A stretch of DNA of 64,000 nucleotides from the NCBI GenBank assembly GCA_913775315.1, contig CAJYIX010000004.1:47020-111019 (forward strand), written 5' to 3'. How positions within the stretch are numbered: position 1 is the stretch's first letter; each line of letters starts with the position of its first letter. The stretch is from an uncultured Sphingomonas sp. Lineage in GTDB: Bacteria > Pseudomonadota > Alphaproteobacteria > Sphingomonadales > Sphingomonadaceae. A model generated the notes under the pieces. The model did no database searches. It was not told the origin of the DNA and saw only the letters and a program-made list of their open reading frames with translations. Shown piece after piece: positions 34,475-42,419 of this stretch. The position numbers were made by a program, and so were the translations under genes.

Positions 34475-35496
34475 GCGGCCATCCCTCGATGCGCGACGAT
34501 TTCGACGATCACGTCGCCGGGCTGGATCGCCGCGGCTTCGGGATCGAAGAAGCCGAACGGTTTGCCGCCGCGATAGATGCGCACGCCGAGCCCGGTACGG
34601 ATTGACGACAAGGGCTGGCCGATCTCCTCCGCCCGCGCCGCCCGTTCGGCGAGTTGGACGCGGCCGTCATAGCTTGCCAGGTCCATCATGTAGTCGGCGA
34701 CATGGCTGCCGCTGCACGAGCTTGCCAGCAGGAGGCCGGCGAAGCTGACGGGATTGATGACCGTCGTCGCGCCGGCCGCGCGGGCGGGCACTTCGTTGTC
34801 CTCGGCCTTGACGATGACGCTGATCGGCAGGTCGGGGGCGAGGTGGCGGGCGGTCAGGGTGATGAGGATCGAGGTATCGTCGCGCCCCGCCGCGACGATC
34901 AGCGAGCAGGCATCGGCGAGCCTGAGGTCGATGAGCGTACGGTCGCGCGTCGCGTCGCCGACCATGATCGCACAGCCCAGCGCCTCCGCTACCGCCAGCC
35001 GCTCGGCCGATCCGTCGACGACGACGATCGTCGCGGCATCGCGCCCGCGGGCGATGAGTTCGTCGATCGCCTCCGAGCCGGTCTGTCCGAAGCCGGCGAC
35101 GACGATGTGGCCGGTCAGTTCGCGCTGGATGCGTGCCATGCGCCACTTCTCCCATGTGCGCTTCAGAACGAAGTCGTAGGTCGTGCCGATGAAGAGTAGC
35201 ACGACGAAGACGCGGATCGGCGTGACGATCAGCGCGTCGAACAATCGCGCTCGCTCGGTCACCGGCGCGATGTCGCCGTATCCGGTCGTGGTGATCGAGA
35301 TGAAGGTGAAATACACGACGTCGATGAAGCTGACGTCGTTGTCGTAATTGTCGCGCAGCCCGCCGCGATCGAACCAGTGGACGCCGATCGCGATGCCCAG
35401 CAGGGTCAACACTGCCGCCACGCGCCAGCTGATCGACAGCCAGACCGGGCGGCGCGATTTCCGGCGGAGCGTCCCGGCGGTGATCCGCCCCCTCAT
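34471..35496 (-). CDS. Two-helix potassium channel with RCK/TrkA-N domains
   Basis: A 341-residue ion channel. Two transmembrane helices flank a pore loop with the K+ selectivity filter TTTGYGDIAP (about residues 69-78). A cytosolic Rossmann-type RCK domain follows (HIVVAGFGQTGSEAIDELI; VVVDGSAERLAVAEALG) with TrkA-C features near the end (RTGLGVRIYRGGKPFGFFDP). The Gly-rich GFGQTG suggests nucleotide binding. It is coupled by ATGA overlaps to the NlpD-like gene upstream and DUF486 downstream. Roles in K+ balance or stress are plausible. Confidence 0.92.
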   Translation of the reverse strand: MRGRITAGTLRRKSRRPVWLSISWRVAAVLTLLGIAIGVHWFDRGGLRDNYDNDVSFIDVVYFTFISITTTGYGDIAPVTERARLFDALIVTPIRVFVVLLFIGTTYDFVLKRTWEKWRMARIQRELTGHIVVAGFGQTGSEAIDELIARGRDAATIVVVDGSAERLAVAEALGCAIMVGDATRDRTLIDLRLADACSLIVAAGRDDTSILITLTARHLAPDLPISVIVKAEDNEVPARAAGATTVINPVSFAGLLLASSCSGSHVADYMMDLASYDGRVQLAERAARAEEIGQPLSSIRTGLGVRIYRGGKPFGFFDPEAAAIQPGDVIVEIVAHRGMAA

Positions 35497-36569
35497 CGCC
35501 GCGGCAGGCGGGTCAGCGGATCGACGGGAGTGCGGCCGTCGCGGATCTCGAAATGGAGTTCGGGCTGGTTCGCGGCGCCGGTGTCGCCGGACAGCGCGAT
35601 CGTCTGGCCGCGCTTCACCGCCTGTCCGCGCTGGACGAGCAGCTGGCCGGCATGGCCGTACACGCTGGTCAGCCGGCTGCCGTGCTTCAGGATGACGAGC
35701 CCGCCGAGCGAGGGAATGTCGCTGCCCGCATAGGCGACTACGCCGTCGGCGGCGGCGGTGACGGGGGTCTGGAGCGGCACGGCGATCTTGATGCCGTCAT
35801 TGCGCTCGCCGCTGGCGCCGGGGCCGAAGCGGCGCAGGATGCGGCCGCCCGCGACCGGCCACTGGAAGCCGCCGGTGATCCGCGTCGGCTCGGCGACCGC
35901 GGCGGTCGAGGGGAGCACGCGCTTCGCCGTCGCGACGGGTTTGGCGGGCGCGGCATTCTCGGCGATCGCCGGCTGGCTGCCGGTGACGAGGTCGTCGATG
36001 TCGAGGCGGAAGGCGGCGGCGCGCTCCGCGCGGCTGGGGCCGCGCACGGCATCGCCGGGGATCAGCACGCGCTGGCCGGTGCGCAGGATATAGGGTTCGG
36101 TCAGCCGGTTGGCATCGACGATCCGCGACCATTCGATGCCGTAGGCGCGGGCGATGGCAATGCCCGTCTGCCCCTCTCGCACCAGATGCCAGCGCCCACC
36201 GGGGATCGACAGGCGCTGGCCCGCGAAGATCGTGTAGGGCGCGGCAAGGTCGTTCTCGCGCGCGATCGCCTCGCTCGCCGCGCCGGTGCGCTCGGCGATG
36301 CGGCGGAGGTTGTCGCCGGGCTGGACCGTATAGGTCGAGGACGGGATCGTCCGCGCATCCGCGCTGACCGGCCGCGCGACCCAGGCGGGGGGCGGTGCGG
36401 GGAGGGTGCGGACGCTTTCGTCCACGTCGCGGCGGACGGGCTCCTCAACCTGCCGCGGCGAGGGCGGCGGGGGCGGGGCGGCATAATCGTCGCGCCCGCC
36501 GGGGATCAGGCACCCGCCGAGCAGCAGCGCCGGCAATACCGCGCTAACGTTGCGCCCGAAGCCCCCCAT
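35493..36569 (-). CDS. nlpD: NlpD-like LysM lipoprotein with degenerate M23 (LytM) domain
   Basis: A 358-residue outer-membrane lipoprotein (lipobox LLLGGC, Cys20). Two LysM peptidoglycan-binding modules lie at about 78-122 (YTVQPGDNLRRIAERTG) and 126-171 (HLVREGQTGIAIARAYG). The C-terminal LytM domain is complete in length but has lost zinc ligands: the HxGxD motif reads NDGIKI, and the HLHFE motif reads ELHFE. It is therefore expected to be non-catalytic and to activate a cell-wall amidase, as NlpD/EnvC do. It lies directly downstream of surE, the classical surE-nlpD neighbourhood, with a 10-bp gap. Confidence 0.88.
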   Translation of the reverse strand: MGGFGRNVSAVLPALLLGGCLIPGGRDDYAAPPPPPSPRQVEEPVRRDVDESVRTLPAPPPAWVARPVSADARTIPSSTYTVQPGDNLRRIAERTGAASEAIARENDLAAPYTIFAGQRLSIPGGRWHLVREGQTGIAIARAYGIEWSRIVDANRLTEPYILRTGQRVLIPGDAVRGPSRAERAAAFRLDIDDLVTGSQPAIAENAAPAKPVATAKRVLPSTAAVAEPTRITGGFQWPVAGGRILRRFGPGASGERNDGIKIAVPLQTPVTAAADGVVAYAGSDIPSLGGLVILKHGSRLTSVYGHAGQLLVQRGQAVKRGQTIALSGDTGAANQPELHFEIRDGRTPVDPLTRLPRR

Positions 36570-36579
36570 GTCCGTCCCC

Positions 36580-37350
36580 TCAGTCGCGATACGCTGCGAT
36601 CAGCCTATTCATCGACTCCGCGTGCGTCAGGTCAAGATGCAGCGGCGTCACCGCGACGAAACCGTCCTGTACCGCCTCCAGATCGGTGGCGTGCGCGGGT
36701 GTTGGAACGCCGACGGCGCCGAGGCCGAACCAGTGATATTCATAGCCGCGCGGGTCGCGGTTGGTGACGATCTGGAGCCGGCCATAGTCGCGCAGCCCCT
36801 GTGCGACGACGCGCACCCCCTTGACCTGATCGGCGGGCAAGGCGGGGAAGTTGACGTTGACCAATGTGCGCGGTGCCCAGTCGAGGTCGATCAGCGGGGC
36901 GAGTACCCTCGCCCCCCAGGCGATCGCCGCGTCGAACGGGACGGTGTCGCCCATCCCCTGCCGCGCATAGACCTGGCTGAGGGCGATCGATCGGACGCCG
37001 GCCAGCGCCCCTTCCATCGCGGCCGACACGGTGCCCGAATAGGTCACGTCCTCGGCGAGGTTCGCGCCGCGGTTGACGCCCGACAGGACGAGGTCGGGGG
37101 GCGTGTCCTTCATCAGCTTGGCGAGCGCCATCATCACCGCGTCGGTGGGCGTGCCGCTGACCGCGAAGCGCTTCTCGCCGAAGCGGCGGACGCGGAGCGG
37201 GCGGGTGAGGGTCAGCGAATGGCCCGCGCCCGATTGCTCGTCGGCGGGGGCGACGACCCACACATCGTCGCTGAACTGCGCGGCGATGTCCTCCAGCACC
37301 TTGAGGCCGGGGGCGTGATAGCCGTCGTCGTTGGTGACGAGGATACGCAT
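36580..37350 (-). CDS. surE: 5'/3'-nucleotidase SurE
   Basis: A 256-residue metal-dependent phosphatase of nucleoside monophosphates, involved in stationary-phase survival. The N-terminal [16 protein letters not shown] with the Asp-Asp metal ligands, the conserved GTPTDAV loop and LSGVNRGANL are all present. The start is set at ATG 37350 by the invariant N-terminus and overlaps the serS stop by one base (TGATG). The upstream frame to 37596 lies inside serS. The order serS-surE-nlpD is typical of alphaproteobacteria. Confidence 0.97.
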   Translation of the reverse strand: MRILVTNDDGYHAPGLKVLEDIAAQFSDDVWVVAPADEQSGAGHSLTLTRPLRVRRFGEKRFAVSGTPTDAVMMALAKLMKDTPPDLVLSGVNRGANLAEDVTYSGTVSAAMEGALAGVRSIALSQVYARQGMGDTVPFDAAIAWGARVLAPLIDLDWAPRTLVNVNFPALPADQVKGVRVVAQGLRDYGRLQIVTNRDPRGYEYHWFGLGAVGVPTPAHATDLEAVQDGFVAVTPLHLDLTHAESMNRLIAAYRD

Positions 37351-38630
37351 CAGCGGGCCGCCAGCCGCTCGGTGCCGCCCATGTACGGCCGCAGTACCTC
37401 GGGCACGGTCACGCTGCCGTCGGATTCCTGGTAATTCTCGATCACCGCCACCAGCGTGCGGCCGACCGCGAGGCCGGAGCCGTTGAGCGTGTGAACGAAC
37501 TCGGTCTTCTTCTGCTCGCCCGCAACGCGGTAGCGGGTGTTCATCCGCCTCGCCTGGAACGCGCCGGTGTTCGAGCAGGAGCTGATCTCTCGCCACGCGC
37601 CCTGGCCGGGCAGCCAGACTTCGAGGTCATAGGTCTTGCGCGCGCCGAAGCCCATATCGCCGGTGCAGAGCAGCAGCTTGCGATAGGGCAAGTTCAGGCG
37701 TTCGAGGATCGTTTCCGCCGCGCGGGTCATGCGGTCGTGCTCGGCCTCGCTGTCCTCGGGCCGCACGATGCTGACCAGCTCGCACTTCTCGAACTGGTGC
37801 TGGCGGATGAAGCCGCGCGTATCGCGACCAGCCGCGCCCGCCTCGGACCGGAAGCAAAGCGTGAGTGCGGTGAGGCGGAGCGGCAGGACGCTCTCGTCGA
37901 TGAGTTCGCCCATGACGCTGGCGGTTAGGGAGACCTCGCTGGTGGGGATCAGCCAGCGCTGGTCCGTGGTCCGGAAGCTGTCCTCGGCGAACTTGGGCAG
38001 CTTGTCGGTGCCGTACATCGCCTCGTCGCGGACGAGCACGGGCGGGTTGCATTCCTCGTAGCCGTGCTCGCGCGTCTGGACATCGAGCATGAACTGGCCG
38101 AGCGCGCGGTGGAGGCGCGCCATGTCCCTGCGGAGAAAAGTGAAGCGTGCGCCGGACAGCCGCGCGCCGGTCTCGAAATCCATGCCGAGCGGGGGGGCGA
38201 GGTCGGCGTGTTCGCGCGGTGCGAAGTCGAATTCGCGCGGGGTGCCCCAGCGGGCGACTTCCCGATTGTCGTTCTCGCCGCCGCCCATCGGTACGTCGTC
38301 GGCGGGGAGGTTGGGGATGACTTCCAGCGCGGCCTTGAGGCGGCCGGCGACCTCACGTTCCTCGACTTCCAGTTCGGGCAGGCGGGTCTTGAGCGCGGCG
38401 ACCTCTGCCTTCAGCGCGTCGGCGGCGGCGGTGTCGCCCTTGGCCATCGCCGCGCCGATCGCCTTCGACGCTTCGTTGCGGCGCGCCTGTCCCACCTGAA
38501 GCTCGGTGACGATCGCGCGGCGGCGCTCGTCCAGCGCGACGAGGTCGGCGGCCTGCGGCGACAGGCCGCGGCGGGCGAGGGCGGCGTCGAAGGCGGCGGG
38601 GTCGTCGCGGATCAGGCGGATGTCGTGCAT
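37350..38630 (-). CDS. serS: Seryl-tRNA synthetase
   Basis: A 426-residue class II synthetase charging tRNA-Ser (and tRNA-Sec). The N-terminal antiparallel coiled-coil arm (about 30-105) precedes the catalytic core with motif 2 ([26 protein letters not shown]), the [15 protein letters not shown] block, and motif 3 ([20 protein letters not shown]). The start ATG 38630 gives [15 protein letters not shown], the standard N-terminus; the longer frame upstream overlaps a divergent promoter region. Length and motifs are normal. Confidence 0.97.
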   Translation of the reverse strand: MHDIRLIRDDPAAFDAALARRGLSPQAADLVALDERRRAIVTELQVGQARRNEASKAIGAAMAKGDTAAADALKAEVAALKTRLPELEVEEREVAGRLKAALEVIPNLPADDVPMGGGENDNREVARWGTPREFDFAPREHADLAPPLGMDFETGARLSGARFTFLRRDMARLHRALGQFMLDVQTREHGYEECNPPVLVRDEAMYGTDKLPKFAEDSFRTTDQRWLIPTSEVSLTASVMGELIDESVLPLRLTALTLCFRSEAGAAGRDTRGFIRQHQFEKCELVSIVRPEDSEAEHDRMTRAAETILERLNLPYRKLLLCTGDMGFGARKTYDLEVWLPGQGAWREISSCSNTGAFQARRMNTRYRVAGEQKKTEFVHTLNGSGLAVGRTLVAVIENYQESDGSVTVPEVLRPYMGGTERLAAR

Positions 38631-38720
38631 GGCCCGCGCTATGGCCCGGCACCGCCCTCTCGCGCAACCCGCGTGGTGGGCGGGCGTTGACCCTGTCCAA
38701 CAACGATAAGGAGAAACGTG

Positions 38721-39164
38721 ATGCAGGTCCCGCACGATGCCGTCGTGGTGGTCGCCGATGGGCGCAAGATGCTCTTCCTGCGCAACGAGGGCGATGCCGA
38801 GCATCCCAACCTGATCGTCGAGCGCAAGCGCGAACAGGACAACCCGTCGGACGGCGACCAGAAGACCGACCGGCCGGGCCGCGCCGCATCGTCAGGCACG
38901 GGCACCGCTGGCAGCGCGTTCAGCGAGGTCGATTTCCACCAGCTCGAGGAAGACCGCTTCGCCGCGGAGACCGCCGAGCTGCTGAAGAAGCGGGCGCTTC
39001 GCAACGATTTCGAATCGCTCATCATCGTCGCGCCGCCGAAGACGCTGGGCGAGCTTCGCAAGCATTACCACAAGGAGGTCGAGCAGCGGCTGAAGGGCGA
39101 ACTCGACAAGGACCTGACCGGCCATCCGGTCGATCAGATCGAAAAGGCGCTGAGCGCAGCCTGA
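38721..39164 (+). CDS. Host attachment family protein
   Basis: A 147-residue protein of the family annotated as required for attachment to host cells, first linked to plant attachment in Agrobacterium-type bacteria. The N-terminal [14 protein letters not shown] and C-terminal [21 protein letters not shown] and [11 protein letters not shown] match the family. The middle is charged and Gly/Ser-rich. AAGGAGA (38708-38714) is best spaced for ATG 38721, although GTG 38718 also lies in frame. It is divergent from serS. The biochemical role is unknown; the domain resembles an RNA-release-factor-like fold. Confidence 0.85.
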   Translation: MQVPHDAVVVVADGRKMLFLRNEGDAEHPNLIVERKREQDNPSDGDQKTDRPGRAASSGTGTAGSAFSEVDFHQLEEDRFAAETAELLKKRALRNDFESLIIVAPPKTLGELRKHYHKEVEQRLKGELDKDLTGHPVDQIEKALSAA

Positions 39165-39205
39165 GCGCCACAAGAAACAAGCGCGGCCTGAGGCCCAACA
39201 GAAAA

Positions 39206-39229
39206 GCCCCTCCCGTTGGCGGGAGGGGC
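39206..39229 (-). terminator. Intrinsic terminator of the Ser-repeat surface-protein gene
   Basis: A perfect 10-bp inverted repeat GCCCCTCCCG / CGGGAGGGGC with a 4-base loop. On the minus strand the stem is followed by TTTTC. It lies about 50 bases past the stop of the minus-strand gene and also faces the plus-strand host-attachment gene. Confidence 0.75.
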
Positions 39230-39278
39230 AGGGAGTGTTCCTGAGGGCGAGCCGGGTAACCAGCCCGCCGATCTCGGA

Positions 39279-40346
39279 TCAGGCAGCGACCTTGCGCTTC
39301 TTGAAGCGGCCGCGCGCGACGAGTGCGGCGGCGCCGGCACCGAAGAGCAGGAGCATCGGCGGCGCGGGCACCGGCGTCGGCGGCGTGCCGCCCGACGAGC
39401 CGGACGAGCTGGCGCTCGAGGCCGAGGACGCGCTGGAAGCCGAGCTAGCGCTCGATGCCGACGATCCGCTGGAGCCCGACGACGTGCTCGACCAGCCGCC
39501 GGAGGTCGACCAGCCGCTCGATCCGCTCGATCCCGACGAGGCCGAGGATGCGCTGGAGGCCGAGCTGGCGCTCGATGCGCTGGAACCCGACGAGCCGCTC
39601 GAACCCGATGATCCGCTGGAGCCCGACGACCCGCTAGACCCGGAAGAACCGCTTGAACCCGAAGAGCCGCTCGAACCCGACGACCCGCTCGAAGCCGAGC
39701 TGGCGCTCGACGCCGACGAGGCGCTGGAGGCGGAGGAGCCGCTGCTGCCGCTTGACCCGCTGGAACCGCTCGAGCCCGGATGATCGGGCTTGTCCGGATA
39801 ATGCGGGTGGCCGGGCTTTCCGGGCTTGCCCGGCTTGTCGCCGCCCGACGAGGACGAGGATGCCGACGACGCGCTGGACGCGGAGGATGCCGACGAGGCC
39901 GAGCTCGCCGACGAGCCGCCCGACGAGGTCGAGGAAATGACGATCGAGCCGCCCCCGCCGCCACCGACGAACCCGCCGCCGAAGAAACCCCCGCCGAACC
40001 CGCCGCCGAACCCGCCCGAGCCGCCGACGAACACCGGCCCGCCGCCGCCGCCGCCCGAGATCACGGGCTGCGCGTCGAAGGCGGGGGGCACGGGGATCGG
40101 CGCGCCCTGGGTCGTGACCGTCACGGTCTGCGGCTGGCACTGTGCCGTCTTGGTGATGGTGCGGCGTACGAGCTTCTTACCCGAGCCGGCATAGGCGCGC
40201 TGGGCGGCGACGCGTTTTTCGACGACGCGCTTGGTCACGACGCGCTCGGCACGTGCCGTTTCGGCGACATGGACCGCGCCGCCGCCGACGATGGCGCCGC
40301 CACAGGTACAGGCGCAAAGTTTTGCCAGGGCCATCTTTACCGACAT
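39279..40346 (-). CDS. Ser-Ser-Gly/Ser-Ser-Ala repeat surface protein with PEP-CTERM-like sorting tail
   Basis: A 355-residue low-complexity exported protein. The N-terminus has a hydrophobic stretch with Cys residues (KLCACTCGGAIVGGG), then a basic segment (RVVTKRVVEKRVAAQR) and a Gly/Phe-rich zone. About 200 residues are near-perfect tripeptide repeats in alternating blocks: (Ser-Ser-Ala)n, a KPGKPGKPGHPHYPDKP linker, then long runs of (Ser-Ser-Gly)n and (Ser-Ser-Ala)n. The end reads TPVPAPPMLLLFGAGAAALV followed by RGRFKKRK. This is a PxP motif, a transmembrane segment and a basic tail: the tripartite exosortase-type (PEP-CTERM/VPxPA) sorting signal. It is probably heavily glycosylated and surface-linked. 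No exosortase gene is in the window. The start at 40346 has AGAAGAGA upstream. Confidence 0.8.
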   Translation of the reverse strand: MSVKMALAKLCACTCGGAIVGGGAVHVAETARAERVVTKRVVEKRVAAQRAYAGSGKKLVRRTITKTAQCQPQTVTVTTQGAPIPVPPAFDAQPVISGGGGGGPVFVGGSGGFGGGFGGGFFGGGFVGGGGGGSIVISSTSSGGSSASSASSASSASSASSASSSSSGGDKPGKPGKPGHPHYPDKPDHPGSSGSSGSSGSSGSSASSASSASSASSASSGSSGSSGSSGSSGSSGSSGSSGSSGSSGSSGSSGSSASSASSASSASSASSGSSGSSGWSTSGGWSSTSSGSSGSSASSASSASSASSASSASSSGSSGGTPPTPVPAPPMLLLFGAGAAALVARGRFKKRKVAA

Positions 40347-40759
40347 ACCGTCATCTCTTCTCGCTACCGACAACCGGCGGGCCGATCATCGGGTGAAGCA
40401 GCCACCTGCCGCCGATGAACCCACAGTGCAGAACAAAGAATTAAGTTCAACGACGTTAACCCTGTTCGCAGCGTCCCGGCGCAGGATTCTGCACGGCCCG
40501 CCGCGGGGATTATGGTTAACGTCCGCATACGGGACACAATGCGTCGGTATTACCGGGCCATCGGTGCGGGTTACGGTGAAGGGTCCGTTCACGCCGGCGC
40601 AAGCCCGTCGCGGCTACGCCTCGATTCGCCGATGGGCAGATCGGATTTTGCGCACTTGTAGCGACCCTTAGCCGCTTCTATAGGCGCAGCCCAAGGCAAG
40701 AGGTCCCGGGCGTAAGCGGCATGGGGGTGTCGCACCGGCTCCCGGTCGTGGAGAGTGGC
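40347..40759. other. 413-bp non-coding region between divergent surface-protein gene and dksA
   Basis: This is the only gap over 300 bp. It must carry promoters for both divergent genes. I see an AT-rich tract near 40430-40460, GTTAACC at 40455-40461 and GGTTAAC at 40514-40520 (an inverted pair 59 bp apart), and no convincing ORF or RNA fold. The half-sites partly resemble CtrA (TTAA) boxes, but the 11-base spacing does not fit the usual TTAA-N7-TTAA. A small RNA cannot be excluded. Confidence 0.5.
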
Positions 40760-41218
40760 ATGGCGACTGCGTTGGATCGATATGAGAGCGCTGCGGTTCC
40801 GGCGGCGAATGAGCTGATGGGCGGCTATCGGCCGAGCGCCGACGAACCGTTCATGAACGAAAAGCAGCAGGCCTATTTCCGGGCCAAATTGCTCGCCTGG
40901 AAGGAAGCGATCCTGCGCGAGGCGCAGGTGACGCTGGGCCAGCTCCAGATCGATTCGCTGCGCGAGGCTGACCTGACCGATCGCGCGTCGAGCGAGACCG
41001 ACTGGTCGATCGAGCTGCGCACCCGCGATCGCCAGCGCAAGCTCATCTCCAAGATCGAGGCGGCGCTGCGCCGCATCGACGAGGGCGAATACGGCTATTG
41101 CGAAGTGACCGGCGAGCCGATCAGCCTCGCCCGGCTGGAGGCGCGGCCGATCGCGACGATGACCGTCGAGGCGCAGGAGCGGCACGAGCGCAACGAGAAG
41201 GTCTCGCGCGAGGAATAA
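40760..41218 (+). CDS. dksA: RNA polymerase-binding transcription factor DksA
   Basis: A 152-residue protein that enters the RNA polymerase secondary channel and, with ppGpp, reprograms transcription in starvation. A coiled coil (about 40-105) carries the acidic tip, and the C-terminal globule contains YGYCEVTGEPISLARLEARP. Only one of the four classical zinc cysteines (Cys in GYC) remains, the non-classical form common in alphaproteobacteria. The start ATG 40760 gives MATALDRYE; an earlier ATG at 40721 would add 13 residues without family support. A stable hairpin lies just after the stop. Confidence 0.95.
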   Translation: MATALDRYESAAVPAANELMGGYRPSADEPFMNEKQQAYFRAKLLAWKEAILREAQVTLGQLQIDSLREADLTDRASSETDWSIELRTRDRQRKLISKIEAALRRIDEGEYGYCEVTGEPISLARLEARPIATMTVEAQERHERNEKVSREE

Positions 41219-41229
41219 GCCGCGGCCGT

Positions 41230-41266
41230 GCGCCGCCGGGTTAACGCTTTCGATACCCGGCGGCGC
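41230..41266 (+). terminator. Hairpin after dksA
   Basis: A perfect 11-bp inverted repeat, GCGCCGCCGGG / CCCGGCGGCGC, encloses a 15-base loop. No T-run follows, so it may be a transcript-stabilising hairpin rather than a full terminator. The PilZ gene begins just beyond it. Confidence 0.55.
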
Positions 41267-41270
41267 GCAA

Positions 41271-41705
41271 ATGACCGGGCGACCCGTACCCTTTGCCGAG
41301 CCTGCCATGGACCGTTCGCCTGACCGTCCCGTCGCCGATGCAGCTGCCCTGTTGAGCGGCCACGGACGACACGCGTCCCGCGACAGCCTGCTCCTCACGG
41401 CCAAGCTGCGCATCGGGGATCACGAGGCGGACGTGCGTATCCGCAACCTGTCGGCGGGCGGCCTGATGGCCGAATATCCGCGGGCGGTGTCGCTGGGCGA
41501 GCGGCTGGAGATCGACGTGCGCGGCGTCGGGCCGGTACCGGGCCGGATCGCCTGGGCGACTGACGGGCGCATCGGCATCGCATTCGACGAGCCGATCGAC
41601 CCCATGCTCGCGCGTAAACCCGTGGCGACGCGCAAACCCGGCGACGAGAACAAGGGGTGGCTGCACGTCTATCCGGCAGCGACGCCGCCGCGCCTCAAGC
41701 GCTGA
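41271..41705 (+). CDS. PilZ domain protein (c-di-GMP receptor)
   Basis: A 144-residue single-domain PilZ protein. Both c-di-GMP-binding motifs are present: RxxxR as RHASR (residues 33-37) and the D/NxSxxG motif as NLSAGG (about 59-64). It should therefore bind c-di-GMP and couple the second messenger to motility, adhesion or polysaccharide output; its partner is not apparent here. The start ATG 41271 lacks a clear Shine-Dalgarno, and ATG 41307 is an alternative that would keep both motifs. Confidence 0.88.
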   Translation: MTGRPVPFAEPAMDRSPDRPVADAAALLSGHGRHASRDSLLLTAKLRIGDHEADVRIRNLSAGGLMAEYPRAVSLGERLEIDVRGVGPVPGRIAWATDGRIGIAFDEPIDPMLARKPVATRKPGDENKGWLHVYPAATPPRLKR

Positions 41706-41767
41706 GCGGGTTCGGGGCGGGCCGCCGGTCCGCCGGTTCGTTGATAACGGATTGGGGTTAGCAATTG

Positions 41768-41792
41768 GCCGCGCCGCCCCTAGCGGCGCGGC
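41768..41792. terminator. Hairpin between PilZ gene and YdcH gene
   Basis: A perfect 10-bp inverted repeat GCCGCGCCGC / GCGGCGCGGC with a 5-base loop lies between these two convergent genes. It lacks a T-run on both strands, so terminator function is likely but not certain. Confidence 0.5.
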
Positions 41793-41803
41793 AGGTCGCG
41801 CGA

Positions 41804-41959
41804 TCAGATCGCGGCGATCTCTTCCTTCACGCGGAGCTTACGACGCTTCAGGTCGGCCAACAGCGCCTGGTCGGGAAGCGGCCGCTTGACCTCTGCCGAG
41901 ATGCGGCGATCGAGGGTGGCGTGCTTGGCTTCCAGTGCGGTCAGGTGCGAGGTCTGCAT
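41804..41959 (-). CDS. YdcH family (DUF465) small protein
   Basis: A 51-residue helical protein with the DUF465 pattern (SHLTALEAKHATLDRRISAEV; LLADLKRRKLRVKEEIAAI). AAGGAG lies ideally upstream of ATG 41959 and decides the start; the long open frame further upstream has no similarity. A second DUF465 protein is encoded divergently about 130 bp away. The molecular function of the family is unknown. Tandem or paired copies are common in alphaproteobacteria. Confidence 0.85.
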   Translation of the reverse strand: MQTSHLTALEAKHATLDRRISAEVKRPLPDQALLADLKRRKLRVKEEIAAI

Positions 41960-42085
41960 TGCTGCGGTCTCCTTGGCTCTGGTTTGGGGGAAGTGGAGTA
42001 AACCACCGATCGCCCCGGTTGTCGCGATCCAATCGGCGTGCGACACGCCGATGCGAGCGATTTTTCGCGCCCGGCGGTTCGTCGC

Positions 42086-42319
42086 ATGGCCGAGCCGGGG
42101 CAGGATGGGGACGAAGCGCCGATGGACGACGCCGAACTGGGCCGCCGACTCGAGCTGTTGCGCGTCGAGCATCGCGATCTCGACGACTCGATCACGGCGT
42201 TGCGGGAGGCGGGGAGCGTCGACCAGCTCCAGCTCGCCCGGCTCAAAAAGCGCAAGCTCAGGCTGCGCGACGAGATCGCGATGATCGAGGACGAGCTGAT
42301 CCCCGACATCATCGCCTGA
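42086..42319 (+). CDS. YdcH family (DUF465) small protein, second copy
   Basis: A 77-residue DUF465-type coiled-coil protein (ELLRVEHRDLDDSITALREAG; LARLKKRKLRLRDEIAMIED). Its core differs from the neighbour but shares the KRRKLRLKDEI-like signature. The start is uncertain: ATG 42086 (MAEPGQDGDEAPM) or ATG 42122 (MDDAELGRRLELL); neither has a strong ribosome-binding site. It sits just upstream of the DUF1465/RcdA gene on the same strand. Confidence 0.8.
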   Translation: MAEPGQDGDEAPMDDAELGRRLELLRVEHRDLDDSITALREAGSVDQLQLARLKKRKLRLRDEIAMIEDELIPDIIA

Positions 42320-42419
42320 AGGGTCCGCGATCACGGGCCGAGCGCCAGTTCGGGACATTGCGCGCTTCTGACCCGAATCGGACATTTTCTCGGACGCGCA
42401 GCTATGGCATCGAGGGCGA

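Noticed and set aside
39235-39783. Acidic repeat ORF (Leu-Glu-Pro-Asp type) on the plus strand
   Set aside because: It is the exact antisense of the Ser-repeat protein; its repetition is caused by those codons.
40440-40460. CtrA box upstream of dksA
   Set aside because: Two TTAA half-sites are present but 11 bases apart instead of 7.
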